From positions 1 to 64,000 of the forward strand of contig NZ_OAOF01000011.1 of assembly GCF_900205965.1 (NCBI RefSeq): a stretch of 64,000 nucleotides of DNA, given 5' to 3'. The notes below the pieces were generated by a model. The model made no database searches. It worked only from the letters and a program-made list of their open reading frames with translations, and was not told where the DNA came from. This document shows, piece after piece, positions 16,583 to 25,286 of the stretch. The translations under genes and the position numbers were made by a program. This DNA comes from Lacrimispora amygdalina. GTDB taxonomy: Bacteria; Bacillota; Clostridia; Lachnospirales; Lachnospiraceae. Numbering within the stretch: the stretch's first letter is position 1; every line of letters starts with the position of its first letter.

Positions 16583-16673
16583 CATGCTCCTTCCTGCTTG
16601 CATAATTGAACAACCCGTAATAGAATAGATAGGAGAAATTTAAGCGGGTTTACCAGGGAGAGGAAGGAGCATG
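16583..16673 (+). promoter_or_regulatory. Inverted repeat covering the LacI ribosome site
   Basis: CATGCTCCTTCCT (16583-16595) is the exact complement of AGGAAGGAGCATG (16661-16673), which contains the ribosome site of the LacI gene at 16676. Inside, AACCCG (16612-16617) pairs with CGGGTT (16645-16650). In a message read through from the mannosidase gene this would hide the ribosome site; a message starting at the internal promoter (16598-16626) lacks the left arm. Confidence 0.6.
16598..16626 (+). promoter_or_regulatory. Sigma-A-type promoter of the LacI gene
   Basis: TTGCAT and TAGAAT are separated by exactly 17 bases, 50 bases before the LacI start codon. It lies between the arms of the ribosome-site inverted repeat. 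Confidence 0.55.
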
Positions 16674-16675
16674 GT

Positions 16676-17689
16676 ATGATTACAATTAAAAAAATGGCAG
16701 AAATGCTTGGCACCAGTACAACCACCGTTTCCAACGTGATTCATGGAAAAGCAGGGGAAGTATCTCCTGTTATGGTGGAAAAGGTGAAGAAGCTGATTGA
16801 AGAATATGACTATGTTCCAAACAGAAATGCCAGAAATCTGGCCAGGAACCGGTCCGGGATAATCGGGCTGGCTATGAAAGCCAGTGAAAATAAGTACGAT
16901 AACTTTGTAAAAGACCCCTTTGCAGGGGAGTTAATTGGAGCAGTGGAACGGTTTGTACGGGCAAGGGGGTATTTTACCATGCTCTATGTTTCCAGCGACA
17001 TAGGGGAAATTATCAGCTCGGTTTCCAGCTGGAATGTGGATGGTCTGATTCTTCTTGGAATGCAGAAAGAAGATGGGGAACTGTTAAATCAGAAAATGAA
17101 AACGCCCATGGTTTTTGTGGACGCCTATTTTGAAGATGCCTCTTTTGAGTATGTGAATGTAGGAATCGACGACAGAAAAGGCGGCAGGGAGATTACGGAA
17201 TATCTCCTGCAGGCCGGTCATAAGAAAATCGCTTTTCTGGCAGATAACTGTATGGGAGTAGACTATCAACGGTTTATGGGGTACCGGGATGCGCTGACGA
17301 GTTCCGGTCTGCCATGGAACGAAGACAACTTTGTCAGGCTGAAACCGAGCGGTGCTGATTTATCCTTTCTTTTATCCCAGGCTTATGAGCGGGTCTCAGA
17401 TTTTACCGCTTTTATCTGTGCATCGGATTATTATGCGGCTTATATTTTGAATGATTTAAAGGACAGGGGAATGAAAATTCCACAAGAACTTTCCATCGTT
17501 GGATTTGATGATAATGTCTGCAGCCGGCTGGTAAGGCCTGCATTGACGACGGTGCATCAGGACGTAACGGAAAAAAGCCGGATCACTGTGGAAAAGCTGT
17601 TTCATATCATTAACGAAGAGGATTACGGAGCCAACCTTGAACAGCTTCCGGTTTTTATTGTAGAACGCTCTTCTGTGAGAAAAATGTAA
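16676..17689 (+). CDS. LacI-family sugar-responsive repressor
   Basis: A 337-residue LacI/GalR regulator. The N-terminal helix-turn-helix covers about residues 2-25 (IKKMAEMLGTSTTTVSNVI) with the hinge helix around NRNARNLAR, and a periplasmic-binding-protein-like sugar domain fills the rest. AAGGAG precedes ATG 16676. It lies between the mannosidase and the importer. A perfect 20-base palindrome overlapping the importer promoter (17786-17805) is its likely operator. The inducer is probably an oligosaccharide handled by the neighbouring enzymes. Confidence 0.9.
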   Translation: MITIKKMAEMLGTSTTTVSNVIHGKAGEVSPVMVEKVKKLIEEYDYVPNRNARNLARNRSGIIGLAMKASENKYDNFVKDPFAGELIGAVERFVRARGYFTMLYVSSDIGEIISSVSSWNVDGLILLGMQKEDGELLNQKMKTPMVFVDAYFEDASFEYVNVGIDDRKGGREITEYLLQAGHKKIAFLADNCMGVDYQRFMGYRDALTSSGLPWNEDNFVRLKPSGADLSFLLSQAYERVSDFTAFICASDYYAAYILNDLKDRGMKIPQELSIVGFDDNVCSRLVRPALTTVHQDVTEKSRITVEKLFHIINEEDYGANLEQLPVFIVERSSVRKM

Positions 17690-17717
17690 GGTTTCCTGTA
17701 AAGGGAGCCTTTTTTTT
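17688..17717 (+). terminator. Rho-independent terminator of the LacI gene
   Basis: AAGGTTTCC (17688-17696) pairs with GGGAGCCTT (17703-17711) with two G-T pairs, followed by a run of T residues. It overlaps the LacI stop codon. Confidence 0.75.
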
Positions 17718-17746
17718 AATATCTTAAAAAATGAATGAAAAAACCC

Positions 17747-17775
17747 TTGTTATATCATTCATAAAGTGCTAATAT
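17747..17775 (+). promoter_or_regulatory. Sigma-A promoter of the importer operon
   Basis: TTGTTA and TAATAT are 17 bases apart. Transcription would start near 17782, directly at the 17786-17805 palindrome, which fits repression by the upstream LacI protein. Confidence 0.6.
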
Positions 17776-17785
17776 ACTTTATAGA

Positions 17786-17805
17786 TAACTTATGCGCATA
17801 AGTTA
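17786..17805. promoter_or_regulatory. Perfect 20-base palindrome, LacI-type operator
   Basis: TAACTTATGCGCATAAGTTA is a perfect palindrome placed at the probable transcription start of the importer operon and just downstream of the LacI gene. LacI-family operators have this length and symmetry. Confidence 0.75.
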
Positions 17806-17863
17806 CAATATATTTGTAAAAACGCCACATATTAACAGCATATTTAATAATGGAGGGTGAATT

Positions 17864-19198
17864 ATGAAGAAATACTTATGGGTTATGGCATTGGCGGGAG
17901 CAGCGGCAGTTTTATCACTTACAGGCTGCGGGAAGAGCGCACAGTCTGAAGGAACAGTGACGTCATCCGCGGGCAGCCAATCCGCACAAAGCGAGGGCGA
18001 TGGCCAGGCAAAGTCCGGCGGGGAGGCCATTCGGATCGTCAACGGAAAGATTGAAATAGATGAGCCGTTAAAAGCCTTTGCCAAAAAATATCAGGAAAAA
18101 ACCGGTCAGGAGGTTGTGATTGAGTCACTTGGAGGCGGAGTTGACATCAATGGTACCATGAAGGGTTACTTAGCAGCAGGTAACATGCCGGATTTATTCG
18201 TCTTCGGGGGCGAAGGGGATTATCAGACCTGGAAGGATTATATGACAGATTTAAGCGGGGAGGAGTGGGCTTCCCAGACCGAGTTCGGTTTTAAGTCAGA
18301 GGATGGGAAAACAGTAGGATTTCCTTATGCAGTAGAAGGGTATGGTATTACATATAATAAAGATGTTTTGAAAGCAGCAGGAATAGATCCTGCTTCTCTC
18401 ACCAGCTATGACGGATATAAGAAAGCCTTTGAGACCATTGACCAGAAAAAGGGAGAACTGGGGCTGACTGCCGTATGCTCGGTTGCAGCTGAATCCGGAC
18501 AGATGTACTGGTCAACAGGAAACCATCTTTTTGGTTATTATTTATCAGGTGGGTTAAAGAGAGGGGATACCACATATATTGATCTGTTAAAATCCGGCAA
18601 GACGGATACAGAACGTCTGGGGCAGTTTGCTGATTTTATGAAGCTGCTGTTTGATTATTCGGATAAGAATACCCTGATATCCGGAACCTATGACGATCAG
18701 CTTGCGTTATGGGCACAGGGAAAAACCGCATTTATTACTCAGGGAAACTGGATAGATCCGTCTCTTCCTGACTACAATGTGAAATTTGAATGTGGAATTG
18801 CACCTCTGGCATTTACAAAGGAAGAGATGAAAGGCGTACTTGCAGACTGTCCATCCTGGTGGGCTGTTTATAATAAAGGCAGCAACATTGATGCTAGCAA
18901 AGCATTTTTGAAAGAGCTGGCCCTGACAGAAGAAGGACAGGAATGTCTGGTAAGTGACTGCGGGATGATTTCTCCTTACACGACCTGTAAAGTCAGCCCT
19001 AAAACACCTCTGGCCTTGAGCTTAAAGACCTATGTGGATGCAGCCAATACTTATTCCTGGGAGTGGACAAAGATGCCGGAAGGAATTTCAATGAATTCTA
19101 CTGGTGCCGTGTTTGAGCTGTATGCAAAAGGTGAGATTGATAAAGATGGATTTGTGAACATGATGCAGACGGCCATTGCAGACTACGTGAAAAAATAA
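17864..19198 (+). CDS. ABC importer sugar-binding lipoprotein
   Basis: A 444-residue extracellular solute-binding protein of family 1. The lipobox LTGC (Cys22) anchors it to the membrane, and a Ser/Gly-rich linker runs to about residue 50. The body has the usual alternating segments FAKKYQEKTGQEVVIESLGG, MPDLFVFGGEGDY and GKTAFITQGNW. It delivers oligosaccharides to the two permeases that follow. No ATPase gene is present; such importers commonly share an MsmK-type ATPase. A strong hairpin without a T-run follows and may raise its expression over the permeases. Confidence 0.92.
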   Translation: MKKYLWVMALAGAAAVLSLTGCGKSAQSEGTVTSSAGSQSAQSEGDGQAKSGGEAIRIVNGKIEIDEPLKAFAKKYQEKTGQEVVIESLGGGVDINGTMKGYLAAGNMPDLFVFGGEGDYQTWKDYMTDLSGEEWASQTEFGFKSEDGKTVGFPYAVEGYGITYNKDVLKAAGIDPASLTSYDGYKKAFETIDQKKGELGLTAVCSVAAESGQMYWSTGNHLFGYYLSGGLKRGDTTYIDLLKSGKTDTERLGQFADFMKLLFDYSDKNTLISGTYDDQLALWAQGKTAFITQGNWIDPSLPDYNVKFECGIAPLAFTKEEMKGVLADCPSWWAVYNKGSNIDASKAFLKELALTEEGQECLVSDCGMISPYTTCKVSPKTPLALSLKTYVDAANTYSWEWTKMPEGISMNSTGAVFELYAKGEIDKDGFVNMMQTAIADYVKK

Positions 19199-19205
19199 CA
19201 GGGAA

Positions 19206-19224
19206 GGGCGGCCTAAAGCCGCCC
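19206..19224 (+). promoter_or_regulatory. GC-rich intercistronic hairpin
   Basis: GGGCGGC (19206-19212) pairs with GCCGCCC (19218-19224) around CTAAA, with no T-run. Such hairpins between binding-protein and permease genes often protect the upstream message. Confidence 0.6.
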
Positions 19225-19268
19225 GTATCCATATGACAGCGTGAAAGCAGAGATAAAGGAGAAAACGT

Positions 19269-20309
19269 ATGGAGGGAAAAGCAAAAAAAATAATGAATGT
19301 TTTACCGGTATTGATCGGTATCGGTATGGTTTGCTGCGGCCTGTATTTTGATTTTTTCAACCGAAATTTCAGGGGAAGGGGTCCATTGCTTGCAGGCGGG
19401 CTGCTTCTGGTTATCATTGGTCTATATCTGTTTCCGGGAAGAAAGCACCGGGAGATCGTAAGTGGTTTATTTCTGCTTCCTCTCATAGGCGCTTTTTTCA
19501 TAACCGTACTGATCCCTTTCTTATTTGGGATTTTCTATTCGTTTACGGACTGGAATGGAATTAAATTCACCCAATTTGTAGGACTTAAGAATTATGGACA
19601 GATGTTCCACGCACCGGACTATTTATATTCGCTGCTTATTACATTCTTATTTACAGTTTTTAATATGGTTTCTGTTAACTTTGCGGCATTTTTCCTGGCA
19701 CTTTTATGCACCTCAGAAGTAAGAGGAAGAAATTTTTACAGAGCCTCTTTCTTTCTTCCCAATTTAATCGGTGGAATTGTACTGGGATATGTGTGGCAGT
19801 TTATATTTAATAAAGTATTTACAAGCCTGATAGCAGGAAGTGTTTCCATGCTTACCAGCCCTAATCTGGCATTTTTTGCAATTCTCATTGTCAGTACATG
19901 GCAGTATGCCGGGTATATTATGATGATTTATGTTACCGGACTTCAGGGAGTTCCAAGAGATATTCTGGAAGCATCGGCGGTAGACGGGGCAGGAGTGTTA
20001 AAAAAACTTTTACATATCAAGCTGCCGATGATTGCCAATACCTTTACCGTATGTATTTTCCTTACACTGGTTAATTCCTTTAAGCAGTTTGACTTAAATT
20101 ATGCCATTACAAACGGAGCACCCAGCCGGATTCTGGGAGCGAAGGCGGTGGCCTCCACTGAGTTTCTGGCCCTTAATATTTATAATACGGCAATTGCCAG
20201 AAACAGATATGCACAGGGACAGACAAAAGCAGTGGTATTCTTTCTCATACTGGCAGCGGTCTCTCTGACACAGGTTTCGATCAGTAAGAAAAGGGAGGTA
20301 GAATTATGA
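19269..20309 (+). CDS. Sugar ABC importer permease (MalF type)
   Basis: A 346-residue inner permease. Two extra N-terminal membrane helices (about 10-28 and 40-56) precede the six-helix core. The EAA loop that touches the ATPase is seen as EASAVDGAGVLKKLLHIKLP. It pairs with the next gene, which overlaps it by four bases (ATGA). AAAGGAG lies before ATG 19269. The substrate is probably the alpha-glucoside or isomalto-oligosaccharide cut by the two GH13 enzymes downstream. Confidence 0.9.
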   Translation: MEGKAKKIMNVLPVLIGIGMVCCGLYFDFFNRNFRGRGPLLAGGLLLVIIGLYLFPGRKHREIVSGLFLLPLIGAFFITVLIPFLFGIFYSFTDWNGIKFTQFVGLKNYGQMFHAPDYLYSLLITFLFTVFNMVSVNFAAFFLALLCTSEVRGRNFYRASFFLPNLIGGIVLGYVWQFIFNKVFTSLIAGSVSMLTSPNLAFFAILIVSTWQYAGYIMMIYVTGLQGVPRDILEASAVDGAGVLKKLLHIKLPMIANTFTVCIFLTLVNSFKQFDLNYAITNGAPSRILGAKAVASTEFLALNIYNTAIARNRYAQGQTKAVVFFLILAAVSLTQVSISKKREVEL

Positions 20310-21166
20310 CAGGAAATATTAAATTCAAACGACTGGTACCGGAACTTGCCGGTTTTGTGCTGTCACTTTTCGTACTTTCTCCCTTTCTGCTGGTTATATT
20401 CAATTCTGCCAAAAAGAGCGCGGATATTGTGATCAGTCCCATAGCACCGCCTTCTGACTGGGGACAGATGTTTATTAATTTAAAAAATGTCATTGGAAAT
20501 CAGAATTTCAGTTATTGGAGATCTTTTGGAAGCTCCTTGTATATCACCACTGTCAGTCTGGTGCTGCTGACCGTATTTTCCAGTATGGCAGCATGGGTAT
20601 TGGTACGGAATAAGACAAAATGGTCACAGGTGATTTTTATGATGTTTGTGGCCTCCATGGTCATCCCTTTTCAGGTGGTAATGCTTCCTCTGTTGTCAAC
20701 CTTCCGTAAGTTGTCTGAATTTACGGGAATAGCTCTTTTAAGCAGTTATACTGGAATTATTATTGCTTATCTGGGCTTTGGCGGTTCTTTATCCGTGTTC
20801 ATTCTTCATGGTTTTATTAAGGGAATTCCAAAGGAACTGGAAGAAGCAGCATGGATCGATGGCTGCAGTCCTGAGAATACATTTTTTAAGATCGTATTTC
20901 CGCTTTTAAAGCCTGTGCAGATGACGGTGCTGATTTTAAACGGAATCTGGATCTGGAACGATTATCTTCTTCCATCTCTGATGCTTGGGCTCAATGGAAG
21001 AATTAAAACTCTGCCTGTGGCAGTAAGCAGCTTTGTAGGTTCCTATGTCAAGCAGTGGGATTTGATCCTGGCAGCAGCATTTCTGGCTATGATCCCAATT
21101 GTTATTTTGTTTTTATGCGCCCAGAGGCAGATAATTCAGGGTATGGTAGAAGGTGCGATCAAATAA
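20306..21166 (+). CDS. Sugar ABC importer permease (MalG type)
   Basis: A 286-residue permease with six membrane helices and the EAA loop EEAAWIDGCSPENTFFKIVFP. The C-terminus ends in QRQIIQGMVEGAIK, typical of MalG-like carbohydrate permeases. It overlaps the MalF-type gene by four bases, indicating coupled translation, and is followed after 16 bases by the first GH13 gene. The ATPase partner is not encoded here. Confidence 0.9.
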   Translation: MTGNIKFKRLVPELAGFVLSLFVLSPFLLVIFNSAKKSADIVISPIAPPSDWGQMFINLKNVIGNQNFSYWRSFGSSLYITTVSLVLLTVFSSMAAWVLVRNKTKWSQVIFMMFVASMVIPFQVVMLPLLSTFRKLSEFTGIALLSSYTGIIIAYLGFGGSLSVFILHGFIKGIPKELEEAAWIDGCSPENTFFKIVFPLLKPVQMTVLILNGIWIWNDYLLPSLMLGLNGRIKTLPVAVSSFVGSYVKQWDLILAAAFLAMIPIVILFLCAQRQIIQGMVEGAIK

Positions 21167-21182
21167 TGGAGAGGAGTCTGCT

Positions 21183-22886
21183 ATGGAACGAAAATGGTGG
21201 AAAGAGGCAGTGGTATATCAGATCTATCCCAGAAGCTTTCAAGACAGCAACGGAGATGGGATCGGAGACTTAAACGGGATCAGAAAAAGGCTTGATTATT
21301 TAAAACAGCTGGGAATTGATGTGATTTGGCTTTCTCCCATCTATCAGTCACCCAACGATGACAATGGATATGACATTAGTGATTACAAAAAGGTTATGGA
21401 TGAGTTTGGAACCATGAAGGATTTTGATGATCTTTTAAAGGATGCACATGAAAGGGGGATCAAAATCCTGATGGATCTGGTTGTGAACCACACATCCGAC
21501 GAACACCCATGGTTTTTGGAGAGCCGGAAAAGCAGAGAGAATCCTTATAGGGATTATTATATCTGGAAAGAAGGAAAAGGGGAAGGAGAGCCGCCCAATA
21601 ACTGGGGGTCCTGTTTTGGAGGTTCTGCATGGAAACTGGATGAACAAACGGGTATGTATTACCTTCATTTGTTTTCTCCCAGGCAGCCTGACTTAAACTG
21701 GGAGAATGAGAAGGTGCGAAATGAAGTATTTGAGATGATGGACTGGTGGTGCAGGAAGGGAATAGATGGCTTCCGTATGGATGTGATCAGCATGATATCC
21801 AAGGATCCGGCGCTTCCGGATGGGGAAGTAAAGGATGACCTTTACGGTGACTTCTCCCCTTATGCCGTTCATGGACCGAAGGTTCATACCTATCTGAAGG
21901 AGATGAATCAGAAGGTATTGTCTAACTATGATTTAATGACGGTAGGGGAGACCGCCGGTGTTACGGTGGAGGAAGCCGGAAAATATGCGGGTGCCAGGGA
22001 ACATGAGTTAAATATGGTATTTCATTTTGAACATGTGGAGGGAGATGGAGAGCTGTTAAAATGGACGGATAAAAAACCGGATCTGTTAAGATTAAAACGA
22101 ATTTTGTCCAGATGGCAGGAGGAGTTGGGAGACGATGCCTGGAACAGCTTATACTGGGATAATCATGATCAGCCACGAGCAGTATCCCGCTTTGGTGACG
22201 ACAGCAGCCGATACAGGGAGGTTTCTGCAAAGATGCTTGCAACCTGCCTGCATATGATGAGAGGCACTCCTTATATCTATCAGGGTGAGGAGCTTGGGAT
22301 GACCAATTTCCCGTTTATGGAATTAACCCAGTTCAGGGATATTGAGAGTCTGAATGCTTATAAGGAGCTTACAGGGAAAGGGCTTGTAAACCATGAAAAA
22401 ATGATGAGTTATTTAAGGTGTAAAAGCAGGGACAATGCACGAACCCCTATGCAGTGGGATGATGGTCCGGCCGCCGGATTCAGCGATGGAATCCCCTGGA
22501 TATCCGTAAATCCCAATTATTCAGAAATCAATGCTAAGAGAGAACTGGCTGATAAAAATTCCGTATTTCATTATTACCGGAAACTTATCAGACTGAGAAA
22601 GAATTATAAGATTATCGTATACGGTAGCTATCAGCTGATTCTGAAAGAGGATATCAGGATATTTGCTTATATTAGAAGCCTTGGAACGGAGAGACTTCTG
22701 GTACTTTGCAATTTTTCCAATGAGGAGGCAGAGTTATCTGTTCCGGAGGATTTTAAAGGAGCAGAGGCGGAGTGCCTTATTTATAACTACGATTGTCCTC
22801 CGGATATAAGACAGGGCAGACTGCGTCCTTATGAAGCAGCAGTTTACTATATGCAGAAAGAAAATAACCTGAATGGAGAAATATAA
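21183..22886 (+). CDS. GH13 alpha-glucosidase, oligo-1,6-glucosidase type
   Basis: A 567-residue cytosolic GH13_31-like enzyme. Catalytic residues are the nucleophile Asp200 (GFRMDVIS), acid/base Glu256 (VGETAG) and stabiliser Asp329 (NHDQPR). The residue after the nucleophile is Val201; in this subfamily Val there is associated with cleavage of alpha-1,6 bonds. ATG 21183 follows GAGAGGAG; the conserved start ERKWWKEAVVYQIYPRSF is right behind it. It acts on sugars from the importer before it and is followed by a second GH13 gene one base later. Confidence 0.92.
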   Translation: MERKWWKEAVVYQIYPRSFQDSNGDGIGDLNGIRKRLDYLKQLGIDVIWLSPIYQSPNDDNGYDISDYKKVMDEFGTMKDFDDLLKDAHERGIKILMDLVVNHTSDEHPWFLESRKSRENPYRDYYIWKEGKGEGEPPNNWGSCFGGSAWKLDEQTGMYYLHLFSPRQPDLNWENEKVRNEVFEMMDWWCRKGIDGFRMDVISMISKDPALPDGEVKDDLYGDFSPYAVHGPKVHTYLKEMNQKVLSNYDLMTVGETAGVTVEEAGKYAGAREHELNMVFHFEHVEGDGELLKWTDKKPDLLRLKRILSRWQEELGDDAWNSLYWDNHDQPRAVSRFGDDSSRYREVSAKMLATCLHMMRGTPYIYQGEELGMTNFPFMELTQFRDIESLNAYKELTGKGLVNHEKMMSYLRCKSRDNARTPMQWDDGPAAGFSDGIPWISVNPNYSEINAKRELADKNSVFHYYRKLIRLRKNYKIIVYGSYQLILKEDIRIFAYIRSLGTERLLVLCNFSNEEAELSVPEDFKGAEAECLIYNYDCPPDIRQGRLRPYEAAVYYMQKENNLNGEI

Positions 22887-22887
22887 A

Positions 22888-24555
22888 ATGAAGAAACAGT
22901 GGTGGCATGATAAAGTCGCTTATCAGATCTATCCAAAGAGCTTTTATGATACCAACGGTGATGGAATCGGAGATTTAAGAGGCGTAATCTCAAAGTTAGA
23001 TTACTTAAAGGAACTTGGAATTGATATTATATGGCTTTCTCCCATATATCCTTCGCCCTTTGCAGATCAGGGATATGATATCTCGGATTATTATAATATC
23101 GACCCCAGATTTGGTACCATGCATGATTTAGAAGAGTTGATAACGGAGGCGAAGAAACGGGAACTTTCCATTCTGCTTGATCTTGTGGTCAACCATTGTT
23201 CTGATGAGCATGAATGGTTTTTGAAAGCCCTGAAGGATCCAACGGGGGAATATGGCAGGTATTTTTACATCAGGGAAGGAAAAGATGGAAAAGAGCCTTC
23301 TAATATCCGTTCCTATTTCGGAGGAAGTGCATGGGAACGGATCGGAGATACCAATCTGTACTATCTGCATCTTTTTCACAAAAAACAGCCGGATTTAAAT
23401 TGGGAGAATCCAGTTGTCCGCAAAGAAATTTACGATATGATCAACTGGTGGCTTGAAAAAGGCATTGCCGGATTTCGGATTGATGCCATTATGAATATAA
23501 AAAAAGCCCTTCCTTTTCATGATTATCAGGCTGACCGGGAAGACGGTCTGGCTGACTGCAGGTTGATGTTAAAGGAAAATGATGGTGTGATGGAGTTTTT
23601 AAAGGAGATGCGGGATGCGACCTTTAGTAGGTATCAAGCGTTTACAGTAGGGGAAGTTTTCAATGAGAAAAAGGATAACTTATCTGATTTTATAGGAGAA
23701 GATGGGTGCTTTTCCAGTATCTTTGATTTTAGCCAGACGGTATTCGGAGCCAGTGAAAAGGGCTGGTATGATAATCAGCCGGTTACTCCCGATGATTACA
23801 GGCAATGCTGCTTTGACAGCCAGAAGAGAGCAGGGGGAATCGGTTTTCTTTCCAACATCATTGAAAATCACGATGAGCCGCGGGGAGTAAGCCGATATAT
23901 TCCGGAGGGAGAATGTTCTGATGAAGCAAAGAAGATGCTTGCAACACTTTATTTCCTGTTACAGGGAATTCCCTTTATCTACCAGGGACAGGAAATAGGA
24001 ATGGAAAATGTTTCCTTTGACTCCATTGACCGGTATGATGACGTTTCCACTTTGGAAGAATACAGGGTGGCACGGTTAAACGGGCTTACCAATGAGCAGG
24101 CTCTTGAGGCTGTAAGACGTTACAGCAGGGATAATGCAAGGGTACCCTTTCAGTGGGATAACAGTGAAAATGCCGGTTTTACCAAAGGAACGCCATGGCT
24201 TCCGGTCAGCCCGGATTACCCTGGTGTTAATCTAAAGTGCCAGTCTGAAGATCCTGCATCGGTCTTTAGTTATTATAAAAAGCTGATTGCATTAAGAAAG
24301 TCCGGAGAATATAAGGATACCTTTATATATGGTCAGTTTATACCTGCCTATACTGATAAGAAAAGAGTGATGGCTTATTACAGAATCGGAGAAGACCAGA
24401 GAATTCTTGTAATAGGAAACTTTAAAACGGAGGAACAGGAAATAATATTGGAACAGCCATACAGAAAGGTTCTGCTTCATAATTATGAAACAGTTAACGG
24501 GAATAAGACAACGCTTTTACTGAAGGGATATGAGGTTGTTGTCCTGGAATTATAA
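22888..24555 (+). CDS. GH13 alpha-glucosidase, alpha-1,4-type
   Basis: A 555-residue GH13 paralog of the enzyme before it. Catalytic residues are Asp199 (GFRIDAIM), Glu256 (VGEVFN) and Asp329 (NHDEPRGVSR). The residue after the nucleophile is Ala200 rather than Val, which in GH13_31 points away from strict alpha-1,6 cleavage. Together the two enzymes could break mixed alpha-1,6/alpha-1,4 glucosides. ATG 22888 is one base past the previous stop, with TGGAGAAA as ribosome site. It ends the operon before a perfect hairpin. Confidence 0.9.
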   Translation: MKKQWWHDKVAYQIYPKSFYDTNGDGIGDLRGVISKLDYLKELGIDIIWLSPIYPSPFADQGYDISDYYNIDPRFGTMHDLEELITEAKKRELSILLDLVVNHCSDEHEWFLKALKDPTGEYGRYFYIREGKDGKEPSNIRSYFGGSAWERIGDTNLYYLHLFHKKQPDLNWENPVVRKEIYDMINWWLEKGIAGFRIDAIMNIKKALPFHDYQADREDGLADCRLMLKENDGVMEFLKEMRDATFSRYQAFTVGEVFNEKKDNLSDFIGEDGCFSSIFDFSQTVFGASEKGWYDNQPVTPDDYRQCCFDSQKRAGGIGFLSNIIENHDEPRGVSRYIPEGECSDEAKKMLATLYFLLQGIPFIYQGQEIGMENVSFDSIDRYDDVSTLEEYRVARLNGLTNEQALEAVRRYSRDNARVPFQWDNSENAGFTKGTPWLPVSPDYPGVNLKCQSEDPASVFSYYKKLIALRKSGEYKDTFIYGQFIPAYTDKKRVMAYYRIGEDQRILVIGNFKTEEQEIILEQPYRKVLLHNYETVNGNKTTLLLKGYEVVVLEL

Positions 24556-24611
24556 ATAATATGATTGTCCGTGGAATCGTTGACATTGGTTCTGCAGAGG
24601 AATATAATGAA

Positions 24612-24645
24612 CGAAGGGGTATATACGTGGGTATATACCCCTTCG
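24612..24645. terminator. Perfect 15-base-pair hairpin between GH13 and winged-helix genes
   Basis: CGAAGGGGTATATAC (24612-24626) and GTATATACCCCTTCG (24631-24645) pair perfectly around GTGG, followed by TTTCTC. It is a likely terminator of the sugar operon. Its symmetry and its place 28 bases before a winged-helix gene also allow it to be a binding site for that protein. Confidence 0.7.
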
Positions 24646-24672
24646 TTTCTCAAACAAAGGAGGAAAATAATC

Positions 24673-25206
24673 ATGGGTGATAAAAAATCAGATCAGCTTC
24701 ATTGTCCCTGCTGCAAACGGCATTGTCCGTTTCATGATCTTCACTGCAGCAAAGGAAAGGTTTATGTAAAATCAATGAAGGCCAAAGAAGACGCAGTTTT
24801 ACAAACGAAAACTTATGAACCGTCTTTTGGCAGAATTCTTCTATATTATAAACTTGGATTTGACCGCCTGTTTGGGCAGAAGGATCATAAAATCAGCGGT
24901 AAAAAGCTGAGAGTCCTGGTGATGGGAGCCTTGTATAAGGCAGACCAGAAGACGGCAAAACAGCTGAACGCGGATACAGGCATGGGAAGTGAGAAGTTAA
25001 TGGAGTGTCTGGAAAAACTTGAAAAAAAAGAATATATCATAAAAAAGAAAGCGTCCCAGGGAGAACTTCATTTTTCCCTGTCGAACAAAGGTGTTAAGGC
25101 AGCAGAAGACTGGATCAAAGAGGCAGATAAGGAAGTGCTGTCCCGATTAAGTGAAGAGGAAAGAGACCAGTTGGAACAGCTTCTGAAGAAACTGCCAGTA
25201 TTGTAG
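24673..25206 (+). CDS. Cys/His-rich winged-helix regulator
   Basis: The 177-residue protein has an N-terminal Cys/His cluster (Cys11, 13, 14, 18, 25 with His10, 17, 21, 24) that looks metal- or redox-binding. A MarR/PadR-like winged helix follows at about 65-145 (KKLRVLVMGALYKADQK, then MECLEKLEKKEYIIKKKA), with an acidic C-terminal helix. AAAGGAGG precedes ATG 24673. A perfect palindrome lies just upstream and an inverted repeat with a promoter just downstream (25217-25257), both possible targets. Its signal and genes are unknown. Confidence 0.7.
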   Translation: MGDKKSDQLHCPCCKRHCPFHDLHCSKGKVYVKSMKAKEDAVLQTKTYEPSFGRILLYYKLGFDRLFGQKDHKISGKKLRVLVMGALYKADQKTAKQLNADTGMGSEKLMECLEKLEKKEYIIKKKASQGELHFSLSNKGVKAAEDWIKEADKEVLSRLSEEERDQLEQLLKKLPVL

Positions 25207-25216
25207 AATTTTGTCA

Positions 25217-25257
25217 GCATTGTAACGTTGTATTTTTATAAATTTATGTTACAATGC
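25217..25257 (+). promoter_or_regulatory. Promoter within a perfect inverted repeat before the 25287 gene
   Basis: GCATTGTAAC (25217-25226) and GTTACAATGC (25248-25257) are exact complements. TTGTAT (25228-25233) and TGTTACAAT with the -10 TACAAT (25250-25255) are 16 bases apart and read as an extended -10 promoter. A repressor binding the repeat would block it. Confidence 0.5.
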
Positions 25258-25286
25258 AACAAGAATAGAAACAGGGGGGGAACATA

